Source: Bacteroidota bacterium (GTDB lineage: Bacteria > Bacteroidota > Ignavibacteria > UBA10030 > UBA8401). From it: a stretch of DNA of 35,682 bases. The translations under genes were made by a program, and so were the position numbers. Numbering within the stretch: the stretch's first letter is position 1; each line of letters starts with the position of its first letter. Location of the stretch: contig JAUXTU010000019.1 in assembly GCA_030679145.1 (NCBI GenBank), forward strand, positions 1 to 35,682. Direction: 5' to 3'. Of this stretch, positions 8,646 to 16,697 are shown in pieces. The notes below the pieces were generated by a model, which had not been told where the DNA came from, made no database searches, and saw nothing but the letters and a program-made list of their open reading frames with translations.

Positions 8646-8705
8646 TAAAAATTGATTTTTCACAAATTATTATCGGCGTCAAATCTTGTTGTTCGTGATG
8701 TCGGT

Positions 8706-9116
8706 TTAGTTTAATTTATGCAGGACATCTTCCAGTAATGAACGCACTTCTTGAAGATCTTCTTTCAACTTCGAATCCGTTATTTTTACAACTGGCTGCT
8801 GTAACACAGGTTTGGCACTGTCCATTCCATCACCAAACGGCAGCACTGTCTGTTCACCGGTCTCATCGGTTTTGTAATCGACCAATACTTGCTTCGCACC
8901 TTCTATAGTATAGCGTTCTTCACGAAGTAACTTTCGTATATGAATAATAAGTTGAATATCCCTATTCGTGTACACCCTGTTACCGGCTCTGTTCTTTTGC
9001 GGTTTTAATTGTTCAAACTCAGATTCCCAATAGCGCAGAACATATTGCTCTAAGTCGGTAATTTTGCTGACTTCGCTGATAGAATAATAGAGTTTTTTGA
9101 TACCAATCGATTTCAT
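8706..9116 (-). CDS. Small MerR-family transcriptional regulator
   Basis: 136 aa. The N-terminal winged-helix HTH starts YYSISEVSKITDLEQYVLRY (residues 10-29), followed by WESEFEQLKPQKNRAGNRVY and TNRDIQLIIHIRKLLREERY, the classic MerR layout with R.Y after the second helix. After residue about 80 there is a Q/D/E/P-rich linker and a C-terminal amphipathic helix (SKLKEDLQEVRSLLEDVLHK) that probably forms the dimerising coiled coil. There is no cysteine cluster or ligand-binding domain, so it is not a metal sensor of the MerR type proper; proteins of this layout are common single copies in Bacteroidota and are mostly uncharacterised. GAGG lies 6 nt before the ATG. It diverges from the outer-membrane protein gene at 9323, with an inverted repeat between them. 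Confidence 0.88.
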   Translation of the reverse strand: MKSIGIKKLYYSISEVSKITDLEQYVLRYWESEFEQLKPQKNRAGNRVYTNRDIQLIIHIRKLLREERYTIEGAKQVLVDYKTDETGEQTVLPFGDGMDSAKPVLQQPVVKITDSKLKEDLQEVRSLLEDVLHKLN

Positions 9117-9162
9117 TATTGCCTCATTCTGTTATACAATGGTAAAAAAAAAGCAGCGCAAT

Positions 9163-9183
9163 CGCAACAAAAAATTTGTTGCG
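9163..9183. repeat. Perfect inverted repeat, possible operator between the MerR-type gene and the OMP gene
   Basis: CGCAACAAA-AAA-TTTGTTGCG: 9-bp perfect arms around a 3-bp centre. It overlaps the TTG element of the putative promoter for the plus-strand gene at 9323 and lies about 50 bp upstream of the minus-strand regulator start. This position would suit an operator, but it is not shown that this MerR-type protein binds it. Confidence 0.5.
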
Positions 9184-9208
9184 TTTAGAGATAAAATATG
9201 TATATTTG
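9179..9208 (+). promoter_or_regulatory. Bacteroidetes-type promoter for the outer-membrane protein gene
   Basis: TTG (9179-9181), 19-bp spacer, TATATTTG (9201-9208) matching TAnnTTTG. It leaves a 5' leader of roughly 110 nt before the ATG at 9323. The TTG falls in the right arm of the inverted repeat. Confidence 0.5.
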
Positions 9209-9322
9209 TAATGCCTTCAATACAGGAAAACAACGTATAATATGCTTACCTCCCCAATGGCATAGGAAATTTTAGAATACAACCAACATTCATATCACAT
9301 TCACAACACAAAGGGGTTCATA

Positions 9323-10411
9323 ATGAAAAAAACTTTTCTTACTGTTATTGTGTTCGTACTCGTATCGATTACGTTCGTACAAGCGCAGGATCTTACCGAA
9401 ACTCTGACCAAAATGGCCGGATCGGCAGCACAGGGTTATGTACAACCGGTTGCAAGCGGCTTTGGTGCAAACTTGAACGGCGGCTGGTTCCACAAATCTC
9501 CACAAACAAAAATTTTCGGGATCGATCTTGAACTTGGTCTTGTTGCAATGGCAACATTCACCACCGATGAAAATAAAACATTCAGTGCAAACGGCGGATT
9601 CCGCTTTGGCGGGGGAACACCAGGAAGCGGCAGTCAAGCAGAAGATATCGCGAAGAATATCCCAAATTATGCTTCCTTACCCGCCTTGCAAAAACAACAA
9701 GTGATAGACGCTATATCAAGTAAAGAATTTCAGGTAGGAATTACCGGACCAACAATTGTTGGAACAAAACAGGATACAATGAAAATTGCTATCCCGTCAC
9801 AAACAATCACTGCTAACGGTCAAACATACACCATTAATGGAAACACACAAACTCTCGATGGCGTTGTCGGTGTTCTTGATGGTTCTGCAATTATTCCACT
9901 CTTTGCTCCACAGGCAAGCATCGGAACAATTTATGGAACACAATTCACCTTCCGTTTTTTACCTGAATTAGAAGTCAGTCCTGAAATTGGAAAGTTCAAA
10001 TATTTTGGTTTTGGCATTCAGCATAACCTTGGTATGTGGCTTCCAATCCCGGTTGTTGATGTTTCAGCAAGTTTCTTCACACAGAATTTGAAAGTTGGAA
10101 CCATTTTCGAATCAAAAGCAACGGCATTTGGTTTGAATGCTTCAAAACAATTGGGATTTGCATTCCTAAACGTTACACCATACGCAGGCTTCATGTTGGA
10201 ATCATCCAAAATGAATGTTACCTACAATTTTGAAGTTGACAAGGGTAATGGCGTTATGGAAACAATTCCAGTTGCCTTTGAACTTGAAGGCGAAAATAAA
10301 TCACGTATCACACTTGGTCTCGGAATCAGATTGCTTGTAATTAACATCAATGTTGACTATAACATTGGCAAACAAAACTCCGCAACCGCAGGCGTTTTCT
10401 TTGCGTTCTAA
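9323..10411 (+). CDS. DUF6588-like outer-membrane beta-barrel protein
   Basis: 362 aa with a signal peptide (MKKTFLTVIVFVLVSITFVQ, cut after AQA). The mature part alternates short hydrophobic and polar stretches typical of beta strands, with NGGWFHKSPQTKIFGIDLEL near the start, FKYFGFGIQHNLGMWLPIP in the middle and a last strand ending in Phe (SATAGVFFAF), the usual barrel-assembly signal. The overall pattern fits the DUF6588 family, common in Bacteroidota and of unknown function; the family name is from memory and not searched. AAAGGGG lies about 8 nt before the ATG. It is divergent from the MerR-type regulator and ends at a strong terminator, so it is monocistronic. Confidence 0.75.
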   Translation: MKKTFLTVIVFVLVSITFVQAQDLTETLTKMAGSAAQGYVQPVASGFGANLNGGWFHKSPQTKIFGIDLELGLVAMATFTTDENKTFSANGGFRFGGGTPGSGSQAEDIAKNIPNYASLPALQKQQVIDAISSKEFQVGITGPTIVGTKQDTMKIAIPSQTITANGQTYTINGNTQTLDGVVGVLDGSAIIPLFAPQASIGTIYGTQFTFRFLPELEVSPEIGKFKYFGFGIQHNLGMWLPIPVVDVSASFFTQNLKVGTIFESKATAFGLNASKQLGFAFLNVTPYAGFMLESSKMNVTYNFEVDKGNGVMETIPVAFELEGENKSRITLGLGIRLLVININVDYNIGKQNSATAGVFFAF

Positions 10412-10432
10412 ATTCTTAATAAACTGTTAAAC

Positions 10433-10466
10433 AAAAAGTCCTGCGAAAAGCAGGACTTTTTGTTTT
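10433..10466 (+). terminator. Rho-independent terminator after the outer-membrane protein gene
   Basis: A perfect 12-bp stem AAAAAGTCCTGC / GCAGGACTTTTT with GAAAA loop, followed by GTTTT. It lies 21 bp after the stop and before the TPR/CHAT lipoprotein gene, so that gene needs its own promoter. Confidence 0.92.
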
Positions 10467-10494
10467 AAACAGCTCTTGCTATATTGTATAAACA

Positions 10495-13110
10495 ATGAAA
10501 CTACCGCCGCTCATATTATTGTTTCTTCTTTTTGTTATTGGATGCAGTGATAACTCCAACCAACAGCCAAATGAAAAAGCCGAACGCTTAACACAACAAG
10601 CAGAGGTTGAATTAAATAAACAGAACTATGAAGAAGCGGAACGTCTGTTAATAGAAAGCATCAACATCCATACAGAGACCGATAATGAGGCAAAACTTGC
10701 AGAGAATTATTCAACGCTTGCAACCGCGCAGATCCTTTCCGGAAAATTATCTTCCGCAGTAGAAAGTCTTATAGCTCTCCGCGGTTATTACAGGCACGCC
10801 GCCGACCGCAATGCTGAATTACATGCGATGCTTCAGATCGGGAATATATATTTCCAACTTGGCAAGGCGAGAGAAGCACTTTCAATTCTCAATGAAGCAT
10901 TCAACAGCAGTCAACTCTACCAATTAGAACAGATACGCGCTAAAGCTGCGATGGATGTTGCCTCAGTCTATACTGCAACAGGTCATCACGAAGCTGCGAT
11001 GCCGTATCTTATAAGCGCGGCAGTATTCTATCAGAAACAGAACGATATTCCCCATTTGCTTCAGACAGAGTGTGTACGAATCGCCGCTCTTATCGCTATT
11101 GGAAAAATTGACGAAGCATTCGAGGTGTATCAAAAAACTGAATCACTCCTTCAAGCAAATCCATCTTCAATGAATGAATCGTTCTTTTTTTTGAAATGCG
11201 GCGAATCATTTGCTGCCGCCGGAGAGTTCTCTTTTGCAAAAAGTTGTTTTGAATACGGATTGATGTTGATCGGCAAACAATCGAATGACCGAAACAGTAA
11301 ATATAAAAAGCATTTACAGATTGGACTTGGAGAACTATATTTCCGAAATTTTGCATTTACCGAAGCACAGAACCATTTTACGAAAGCTTACGAAACAGCA
11401 AAGAATGAACTGGATAGTCGTAACGGTATTGTAGTCGGGTATCTCCTCGTTCGAATCGCTGATTGTATCGCAAAAGATGCTGCGCTTCAGAACAGAAGTT
11501 CAAGCGATGGAATCATTCGCGGAACACAATTATACGAACAGGCACAAACCTATTTTGCCCGCGCAGGATTAGGTTTTGGTGAAGCAATTGCACTGCATCG
11601 GCTTGGGATGATACGACAGCTATCAAAAGACGATAATGCGGCGATCACTTTTTACAAAAGGGCATTTGAAAAATTTTCACATAATACAATTCCCACCGCA
11701 TTCTTCACATTACCGGTGAATGTTCAACGACTATGCACATCCATCTCGCAGACAAACAGCATTGAATTTTGGTTCTCCAATGATCTTATCTCGTTATTGT
11801 TAAACTATAGAAAATTTTCGGAAGCACTCTCTTATTACGAAACTGTTCGGAATATGAAATTGCAATCCGAACTTAGTGAACTTCAACTTCAATTTCATGA
11901 GAGTGCAAAAAATAAACGATATACAGAATTTCAAAAAGCGACAGCAAAAAAAACTACTCTGCAGATGGAATTATTTCATCTGAACACATTGCAGAAGCCG
12001 AATAAGAATTATGCCTCCAAAGTTCAGCAAGAATTAACGTATGTTCAAAGTAAAACAGCTTCGGATGGTATCACTATCGCACAGGAATATCCTGTATTTT
12101 CATTCTTAAACGGAACACAAAAATCATCGCTTGCCGCCGTTTCGGAAGCGATACCACCGGCTTCAACAGTCCTTGAATATTGTTTTGCCGGAAATGAAAT
12201 GTGGGTGTTTGTTGCAAGAAATAATGAAGAGATCACTGCAGTAAAGTTATCGCCATTCGGTTATTCCCTGTCGAATAGAATGAAACGATTTATGGACTTA
12301 CTCAATCGCTCAACACTGCGAACCGGTCTTATTCAGTTAGAAGCAAATGAACTGTATTCATTTCTTGTGCAGCCGATCGAATCATATGGGAGACAATCGT
12401 TTATCATCATTCCTCCTATTGGATTGGAAAAATTTCCGTTCCACACTCTATTGAAAAATGAACGATCTCTGATCGAGATGATGGATGTTTCATATCTTCC
12501 AAGTATTTCGTTTGTTCAATCCAATCAATCTAAAACAAGAACATTGCAGAACTCCGCAGCAATCGCGGCATTTGGCTTCACCACGGATTCGAGATGGGGA
12601 TTAGAGTTTGAATTGCGCGATATCCGCAGCTTCTTTAAAAATACGCAGGCAAATGTGAATCTTTCTGCAACACCGGAAAAACTATCTGCCGCAACGGGTG
12701 ATGTACTGCAATTAGCATCACCGTTTCAAAAGAATGTCGACGGCGAATATTCATTCTTGCTTTCAAGCGGAAGTACATTGAAGTCTGGAGTAGCTCTTTC
12801 AATTGAGAAATTCGCATCATATCATCCTTACCCGATTGTATATTTATCTGATGTACAATCATCGACGAACAATATTTCAGTAATTCATCCGCTATTATGG
12901 ATGCTTAACGGATCAACTTCGGTCATTGCAACGCAATTTCCCATCACTTCGAACATTAGTAAATCATTCAGCGAAAATTTTTACAATTCACTATTGTCGG
13001 AAGAGACACCGGCTGGTTCTTATAGAAGATCGGTTACATTGTTAGAGCGTAAAAAAGAATTGTATGGCGGATTTGCGGGAGCATCGTATTTCTATTACGG
13101 AGTGAAATAA
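10495..13110 (+). CDS. TPR lipoprotein with degenerate CHAT-like C-terminal domain
   Basis: 871 aa. The N-terminus MKLPPLILLFLLFVIGC is a lipoprotein signal with lipobox VIGC (Cys17); residues after it (SDNSN) suggest export to the outer envelope. Residues about 28-400 are TPR-like helical pairs (AEVELNKQNYEEAERLLIES, IGNIYFQLGKAREALSILNE, LGELYFRNFAFTEAQNHFTK). Residues about 440-530 look coiled-coil. The C-terminal 300 residues follow the CHAT (caspase-like) layout: FIIIPPIGLEKFPFHTLLKN, then GDVLQLASPF (735-744), IVYLSDVQSS, a GSTSVIATQFPI strand and FYNSL. The catalytic His of the HxxxHG motif and the Cys of LSAC are replaced (Q739, P743, V787), so peptidase activity is unlikely. Only about 30 nt separate the preceding terminator from the ATG, so the leader is very short. 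Confidence 0.85.
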   Translation: MKLPPLILLFLLFVIGCSDNSNQQPNEKAERLTQQAEVELNKQNYEEAERLLIESINIHTETDNEAKLAENYSTLATAQILSGKLSSAVESLIALRGYYRHAADRNAELHAMLQIGNIYFQLGKAREALSILNEAFNSSQLYQLEQIRAKAAMDVASVYTATGHHEAAMPYLISAAVFYQKQNDIPHLLQTECVRIAALIAIGKIDEAFEVYQKTESLLQANPSSMNESFFFLKCGESFAAAGEFSFAKSCFEYGLMLIGKQSNDRNSKYKKHLQIGLGELYFRNFAFTEAQNHFTKAYETAKNELDSRNGIVVGYLLVRIADCIAKDAALQNRSSSDGIIRGTQLYEQAQTYFARAGLGFGEAIALHRLGMIRQLSKDDNAAITFYKRAFEKFSHNTIPTAFFTLPVNVQRLCTSISQTNSIEFWFSNDLISLLLNYRKFSEALSYYETVRNMKLQSELSELQLQFHESAKNKRYTEFQKATAKKTTLQMELFHLNTLQKPNKNYASKVQQELTYVQSKTASDGITIAQEYPVFSFLNGTQKSSLAAVSEAIPPASTVLEYCFAGNEMWVFVARNNEEITAVKLSPFGYSLSNRMKRFMDLLNRSTLRTGLIQLEANELYSFLVQPIESYGRQSFIIIPPIGLEKFPFHTLLKNERSLIEMMDVSYLPSISFVQSNQSKTRTLQNSAAIAAFGFTTDSRWGLEFELRDIRSFFKNTQANVNLSATPEKLSAATGDVLQLASPFQKNVDGEYSFLLSSGSTLKSGVALSIEKFASYHPYPIVYLSDVQSSTNNISVIHPLLWMLNGSTSVIATQFPITSNISKSFSENFYNSLLSEETPAGSYRRSVTLLERKKELYGGFAGASYFYYGVK

Positions 13111-13126
13111 ACATCTATGGAGTATT

Positions 13127-13207
13127 TGTCATGTCAGCGTACATTCTAAAGGAATCCCTTTGGGACTGGCATCCATCTCGTGGATTCCCGCTTTCGCGGG
13201 AATGACA
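13127..13207. repeat. REP/MITE-like palindromic element
   Basis: About 80 bp bounded by TGTCAT (13127-13132) and ATGACA (13202-13207) as short inverted ends. Inside is a perfect 8-bp hairpin ATTCCCGC-TTTC-GCGGGAAT (13184-13203) and an imperfect palindrome GGAATCCCTTTGGGACTGG (13151-13169). Sequences of this type (ATTCCC...GGGAAT) are dispersed repeats in several bacteria, for example the Neisseria dRS3 repeat. It lies between two gene ends (13110 and 13303). Only one copy is in this window, so its repetitive nature is inferred from structure. Confidence 0.55.
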
Positions 13208-13302
13208 TAACTTTGGTTTATCATTATCAGCGTAGTATAGTTATTGTCTGTTTTCTTTGTGCCTTTGTGTTTTTTGCGACAAAATTACTTTGTGGAACAG
13301 CC

Positions 13303-13518
13303 CTAAATATGATTTAGTATAATAGGAATTAAAAACCACGCCCAGATCAGCCCGCCAAACACGATACACGCCAACGCAAGAATTCCCCAAAAAACCATTG
13401 CGATTTCATTTTTGATATTCTTTGAATTTTTGTAAGCGAAATATCCTGCAATAGTACCAAGTGCAAGGGAGAGAAAGGAAAGAATGATAAAGAAGGTAAA
13501 GACTATATTATCCGGCAT
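13303..13518 (-). CDS. Small two-span membrane protein
   Basis: 71 aa with two hydrophobic segments, VFTFFIILSFLSLALGTIAG (6-25) and about MVFWGILALACIVFGGLIWA (41-60), separated by a short basic loop YKNSKNIKNE. No known domain is recognised. It is the last gene of a minus-strand run after the LiaF-like protein (57 bp apart), although a hairpin lies between them. A role at the membrane related to the sigma factor unit is possible but only inferred from position. Confidence 0.6.
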   Translation of the reverse strand: MPDNIVFTFFIILSFLSLALGTIAGYFAYKNSKNIKNEIAMVFWGILALACIVFGGLIWAWFLIPIILNHI

Positions 13519-13537
13519 AGTAAAAAATAGATTAGAT

Positions 13538-13562
13538 AGACCTTACCTTACAGGTAAAGTCC
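13538..13562 (-). terminator. Hairpin between the LiaF-like and small membrane protein genes
   Basis: On the minus strand GGACTTTACC pairs with GGTAAGGTCT (two G-U pairs) around a TGTAA loop. A T run (TTTTTT) follows only about 11 nt later, so it is a weak terminator or an mRNA processing hairpin. The G-U pairs mean it folds better in minus-strand RNA. Confidence 0.4.
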
Positions 13563-13575
13563 ATCTTTGTAACAA

Positions 13576-14469
13576 TTAGCGTGTACGTTTAACTTTCACG
13601 CTGCCAAGTCCGGATTCAATGAGGATGTTCATTTTTCCTTCAGCGGTGATATAATTAGTGGATTCGTAAATCCCTTTCTTTTTGCGAATGAACTCTTCAT
13701 CATCTAACGAAAGATTTGAGAACCAGTTATCCTCATATTTCACTTTCACTCCGATATCCTTTGGGATCAATAATGTGATCGCTCCAAGTCCGACGTTGAT
13801 ATCGACCTTTACTTCTTTTTTAAGCTCACCGCCAAAATCTAAAATATATGCGCCAACTCCCCCTTCAAATTCCAACGTCTGAAAATTGGCATTGTTCAAA
13901 TTATCCGCAACAAATTTACTGACACCTGATTCGATCCTGAGAGTTTTGATCTCGCCGGAGTTTTTTTCATCAAATCGTAATTTTGATGAACTTGCTCCCG
14001 TAGAAATACTCAGATCGTTGATGATCAAACCTGAAAAATCAAAATCACTCTTACCAGCGCCAAGTTCTGCATCAATTGAAAGTGGAATTCCTTCCACTAA
14101 TTGCACATACCATTCGTCCGGATTAAAATCAAAATTATTAAGATGAACATTCACTCCGGCATCACCATCATTGGACGATCGAACTTCTGCCCCATCCGGA
14201 TGCATCTCTAAAGTGAGATCTCCGACATTTTTATTAAGATAGTAGTTTAGATCTAATTTCGGATCATTATCTTTCTTCTTCCGTTTAAAAAGAACGTTCA
14301 CAATCTTATCTTTCGAACCTTTCTCAATATTAACGGAACCAAATGACGCTTCGATCTTGACTTTCACTTCTTTTTCGTTGGTTCGTTTCACTTCGCGATG
14401 AAGATCTTGAGCAACGATGATTCCGCTTACGAAGGTAAGGATGATAAGATATGATTGGGATTTTTTCAT
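13576..14469 (-). CDS. Exported protein with toast-rack / LiaF-like (DUF2154-type) fold
   Basis: 297 aa with a signal peptide (MKKSQSYLIILTFVSGIIVA before QDLH). The rest is a stacked series of short beta strands with repeated G[AV]G or GAS turns (SFGSVNIEKG, ELGAGKSDFDFSGLIINDL, STGASSSKLRFD, ESGVSKFVADNL, EGGVGAYILDFGGE, NVGLGAITLLIPKDIGVKVK, ESGLGSVKVKR). This is the pattern of the toast-rack N-terminal domain and the LiaF C-terminal domain, in which LiaF-type proteins of Firmicutes restrain a cell-envelope stress regulator. Here it lies 60 bp downstream of an ECF sigma factor on the same strand, so an envelope-stress or regulatory link is plausible. Which ligand or partner it has is not visible. 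No transmembrane anchor other than the signal is seen. Confidence 0.72.
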   Translation of the reverse strand: MKKSQSYLIILTFVSGIIVAQDLHREVKRTNEKEVKVKIEASFGSVNIEKGSKDKIVNVLFKRKKKDNDPKLDLNYYLNKNVGDLTLEMHPDGAEVRSSNDGDAGVNVHLNNFDFNPDEWYVQLVEGIPLSIDAELGAGKSDFDFSGLIINDLSISTGASSSKLRFDEKNSGEIKTLRIESGVSKFVADNLNNANFQTLEFEGGVGAYILDFGGELKKEVKVDINVGLGAITLLIPKDIGVKVKYEDNWFSNLSLDDEEFIRKKKGIYESTNYITAEGKMNILIESGLGSVKVKRTR

Positions 14470-14529
14470 AATTCAGCCAATTCTGTGGGGCTGATAATTC
14501 CTTACGATGAGAAGGTGAAAGAGTTTCGA

Positions 14530-15195
14530 TTAATATTGATGAATTTTCTTCTTTAATCGACGGTATAATATGTCGCGCGCGCGGAAAATATGGGCTTTAA
14601 CGGTTCCCAACGGAAGTTTTAGTTCATCGGCAATTTCTTGGTAGTCTTTATCTTCAGTATGACGCATAAGAATGACTTGACGATATTTTTCAGGAAGAGA
14701 GTTGACCGCTTCTTCTAATATCTTTGACCGCTGCCCAGCGATCAGGGTTTTATCTGGCTCATATGTTGAATCAGGAATCTCAAAACTATATTCTCCATCT
14801 TTTGATTCCAACGGCTTATCAATGGAAAATGTCTGTAATTTCCGTTTACGGATGTAATCAATACAATTGTTCGTTGCAATCTTATAGAGCCATGTGGAGA
14901 ATGCGAATTCTTCGTTGAAATTCTTTAAGGAATTGAATGCCTTAATGAATGCTTCTTGCGTTAGATCTTCTACTTCATCTTTATCATGCACCATTCTATA
15001 TAATAGATTATATACCTGATCGTGATATTTTTTCAAGATAGCGCGATAGGAAACTTGGTCTCCTTTAAGAGCGGCTTTGATATTCCGGGAATCTTCCGCG
15101 CGTGAATCGAGTCTTCGCTGAGCGAGAACTTCCTCTCTGGTTTTAGCGGGTGGAACTGATCGTATGTTTGAGGAAGTTTTTTTGGTTTGTGACAT
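14530..15195 (-). CDS. ECF-type RNA polymerase sigma factor
   Basis: 221 aa from ATG 15195 (MSQTKKTSSNIRSVPPAKTR); an in-frame start at 15255 would add 20 hydrophobic residues that do not belong to the family. Sigma region 2 is at FLANKS DQVYNLLYRMVHDKDEVEDL and TQEAFIKAFNSLKNFNEEFA, with FSTWLYKIATNNCIDYIRKR. Region 4 is LPEKYRQVILMRHTEDKDYQ followed by EIADELKLPLGTVKAHIFRA. There is no region 3 of normal length, as expected for ECF sigmas. The N-terminal 35 residues are an unusual basic, polar extension. No anti-sigma gene with a clear zinc-binding motif is adjacent; the downstream exported LiaF-like protein may be a regulon member. It diverges from purA. Confidence 0.93.
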   Translation of the reverse strand: MSQTKKTSSNIRSVPPAKTREEVLAQRRLDSRAEDSRNIKAALKGDQVSYRAILKKYHDQVYNLLYRMVHDKDEVEDLTQEAFIKAFNSLKNFNEEFAFSTWLYKIATNNCIDYIRKRKLQTFSIDKPLESKDGEYSFEIPDSTYEPDKTLIAGQRSKILEEAVNSLPEKYRQVILMRHTEDKDYQEIADELKLPLGTVKAHIFRARDILYRRLKKKIHQY

Positions 15196-15286
15196 TGTAT
15201 AAAGTATGAACAATTTCGTGTAAATGAAATTAGTCAAAAATGGATGGAGTTGCAAGATTTCACAAGAATTCGCCTAATCTTACAAG

Positions 15287-15315
15287 TTGAGATTACAGAC
15301 AAATCTTGTTATACT
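15287..15315 (+). promoter_or_regulatory. Sigma-70-like promoter of purA
   Basis: TTGAGA (15287-15292), 17-bp spacer, TATACT (15310-15315), five of six matches in each hexamer to the primary sigma-70 consensus. Transcription would begin about 45 nt before the purA ATG. Confidence 0.6.
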
Positions 15316-15366
15316 GAATCAACGAATTATTTAATCTCCCATCTCAAACTCAAATAGAATCTCATT

Positions 15367-16635
15367 ATGTCAGTATCAATCGTTGTTGGTGCCCAATGGG
15401 GCGATGAAGGAAAAGGAAAGATCGTTGATATGCTCAGCGAAAAGATCGATATTGTTGCGCGATATCAAGGCGGAGCAAATGCCGGACACACCGTCGTGAT
15501 CGGCGACAAAACATACGTTCTTCATCTTGTTCCTTCCGGAATTTTTCAAAAAAATGTGAAATGCGTTATCGGAAACGGCGTGGTCATTGACCCCATTGCC
15601 CTGATGGACGAAATTGAAATGATCAAATCGTTCGGGATCAAGATCGACGGACGATTATTCATCAGTCACAATGCACATTTGATCATGCCATATCATAAAC
15701 TGCTCGACAACATTCGTGAGCAAGGGGCACAAAAGATCGGCACAACAGGACGCGGTATCGGTCCGGCATACATTGACAAATATATGCGCACAGGAATTCG
15801 TGTTGTGGATTTGCTCGACAGAAAAGTGCTGCGCGAAAAATTGACGCGCAACATTGAAGAAAAAAATCAATTGCTCAGCAAAGTGTACGGTTCCGCAGAA
15901 ATCGATGTCGACAAGATCGTCAATGAATATCAGGAGTTTGATAAAAAGATCGACCCGTTCATCACCGATACATCTGCATTATTGAATAATGCATTGAGTA
16001 AAAAGAAAAAAATTCTTGCCGAAGGTGCACAAGGTGCGCTGCTGGATGTTGATCACGGAACATATCCGTACGTTACATCATCCAACCCTACCAGCGGCGG
16101 TGCCTGCACCGGTCTTGGAATTCCGCCGACTTCGGTAAAATCAATTATAGGAATTGTAAAAGCATATTCAACACGGGTCGGGAACGGTCCCTTCCCTACT
16201 GAATTAAACGAGACAACCGGTGAAACCCTTCGAAAAATCGGACATGAGTTTGGCGCTACAACAGGCCGCCCGCGCCGATGCGGATGGATTGATATGGTCA
16301 GTTTGAAATATTCATTGATGGTAAATGGCATTTCTGAAATTGCATTGACCAAACTTGATGTGCTCGATCAATTTGATGAGATAAAGATCTGTGTTGGTTA
16401 CAAAAAGAATGGCACGGTTCTTAAATCATTTCCAACGGATGTTCAGACATTAGAAACAGTAGAACCAGTGTTACAATCCTACAAGGGTTGGAATGAGAAT
16501 ATATCCGAAGCAAAGAAATGGAAACAACTTCCCAAACGCACGATGAAGTATGTTGAAATGATCGAAAAACTTTCCGGAGTAAAGGTTTCACTTGTCTCAG
16601 TCGGGGCACGGAGAGATCAAACAATCGTACGGTAA
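15367..16635 (+). CDS. purA: Adenylosuccinate synthetase
   Basis: 422 aa. Joins IMP and aspartate with GTP hydrolysis to form adenylosuccinate, the first committed step to AMP. The N-terminal SIVVGAQWGDEGKGKIVDML holds the GTP-binding loop GDEGKGK and catalytic Asp; GGANAGHTVV gives the catalytic His; TTGRGIGPAYIDKY, EGAQGALLDVDHGTYPYVTS and NGPFPTEL are further family signatures. The C-terminal base-recognition segment is LTKLDVLDQFDEIKICVGY. Length is normal for bacteria (420-430 aa). It is cytosolic, has a promoter of its own and is followed by a hairpin before the histidine kinase gene 62 bp downstream. Confidence 0.98.
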   Translation: MSVSIVVGAQWGDEGKGKIVDMLSEKIDIVARYQGGANAGHTVVIGDKTYVLHLVPSGIFQKNVKCVIGNGVVIDPIALMDEIEMIKSFGIKIDGRLFISHNAHLIMPYHKLLDNIREQGAQKIGTTGRGIGPAYIDKYMRTGIRVVDLLDRKVLREKLTRNIEEKNQLLSKVYGSAEIDVDKIVNEYQEFDKKIDPFITDTSALLNNALSKKKKILAEGAQGALLDVDHGTYPYVTSSNPTSGGACTGLGIPPTSVKSIIGIVKAYSTRVGNGPFPTELNETTGETLRKIGHEFGATTGRPRRCGWIDMVSLKYSLMVNGISEIALTKLDVLDQFDEIKICVGYKKNGTVLKSFPTDVQTLETVEPVLQSYKGWNENISEAKKWKQLPKRTMKYVEMIEKLSGVKVSLVSVGARRDQTIVR

Positions 16636-16651
16636 TTTTTGGATTAATCAG

Positions 16652-16683
16652 ATGTCACGCCTTGCTTTCGGTCGGCGTGACAT
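16652..16683 (+). terminator. Hairpin after purA, probable terminator
   Basis: A perfect 10-bp stem ATGTCACGCC / GGCGTGACAT with a 12-nt loop, followed by TCTATTTGT. The U tract is poor, so read-through into the histidine kinase is possible. The stem ends 14 bp before the kinase ATG and could also affect its translation. Confidence 0.5.
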
Positions 16684-16697
16684 TCTATTTGTATCCT

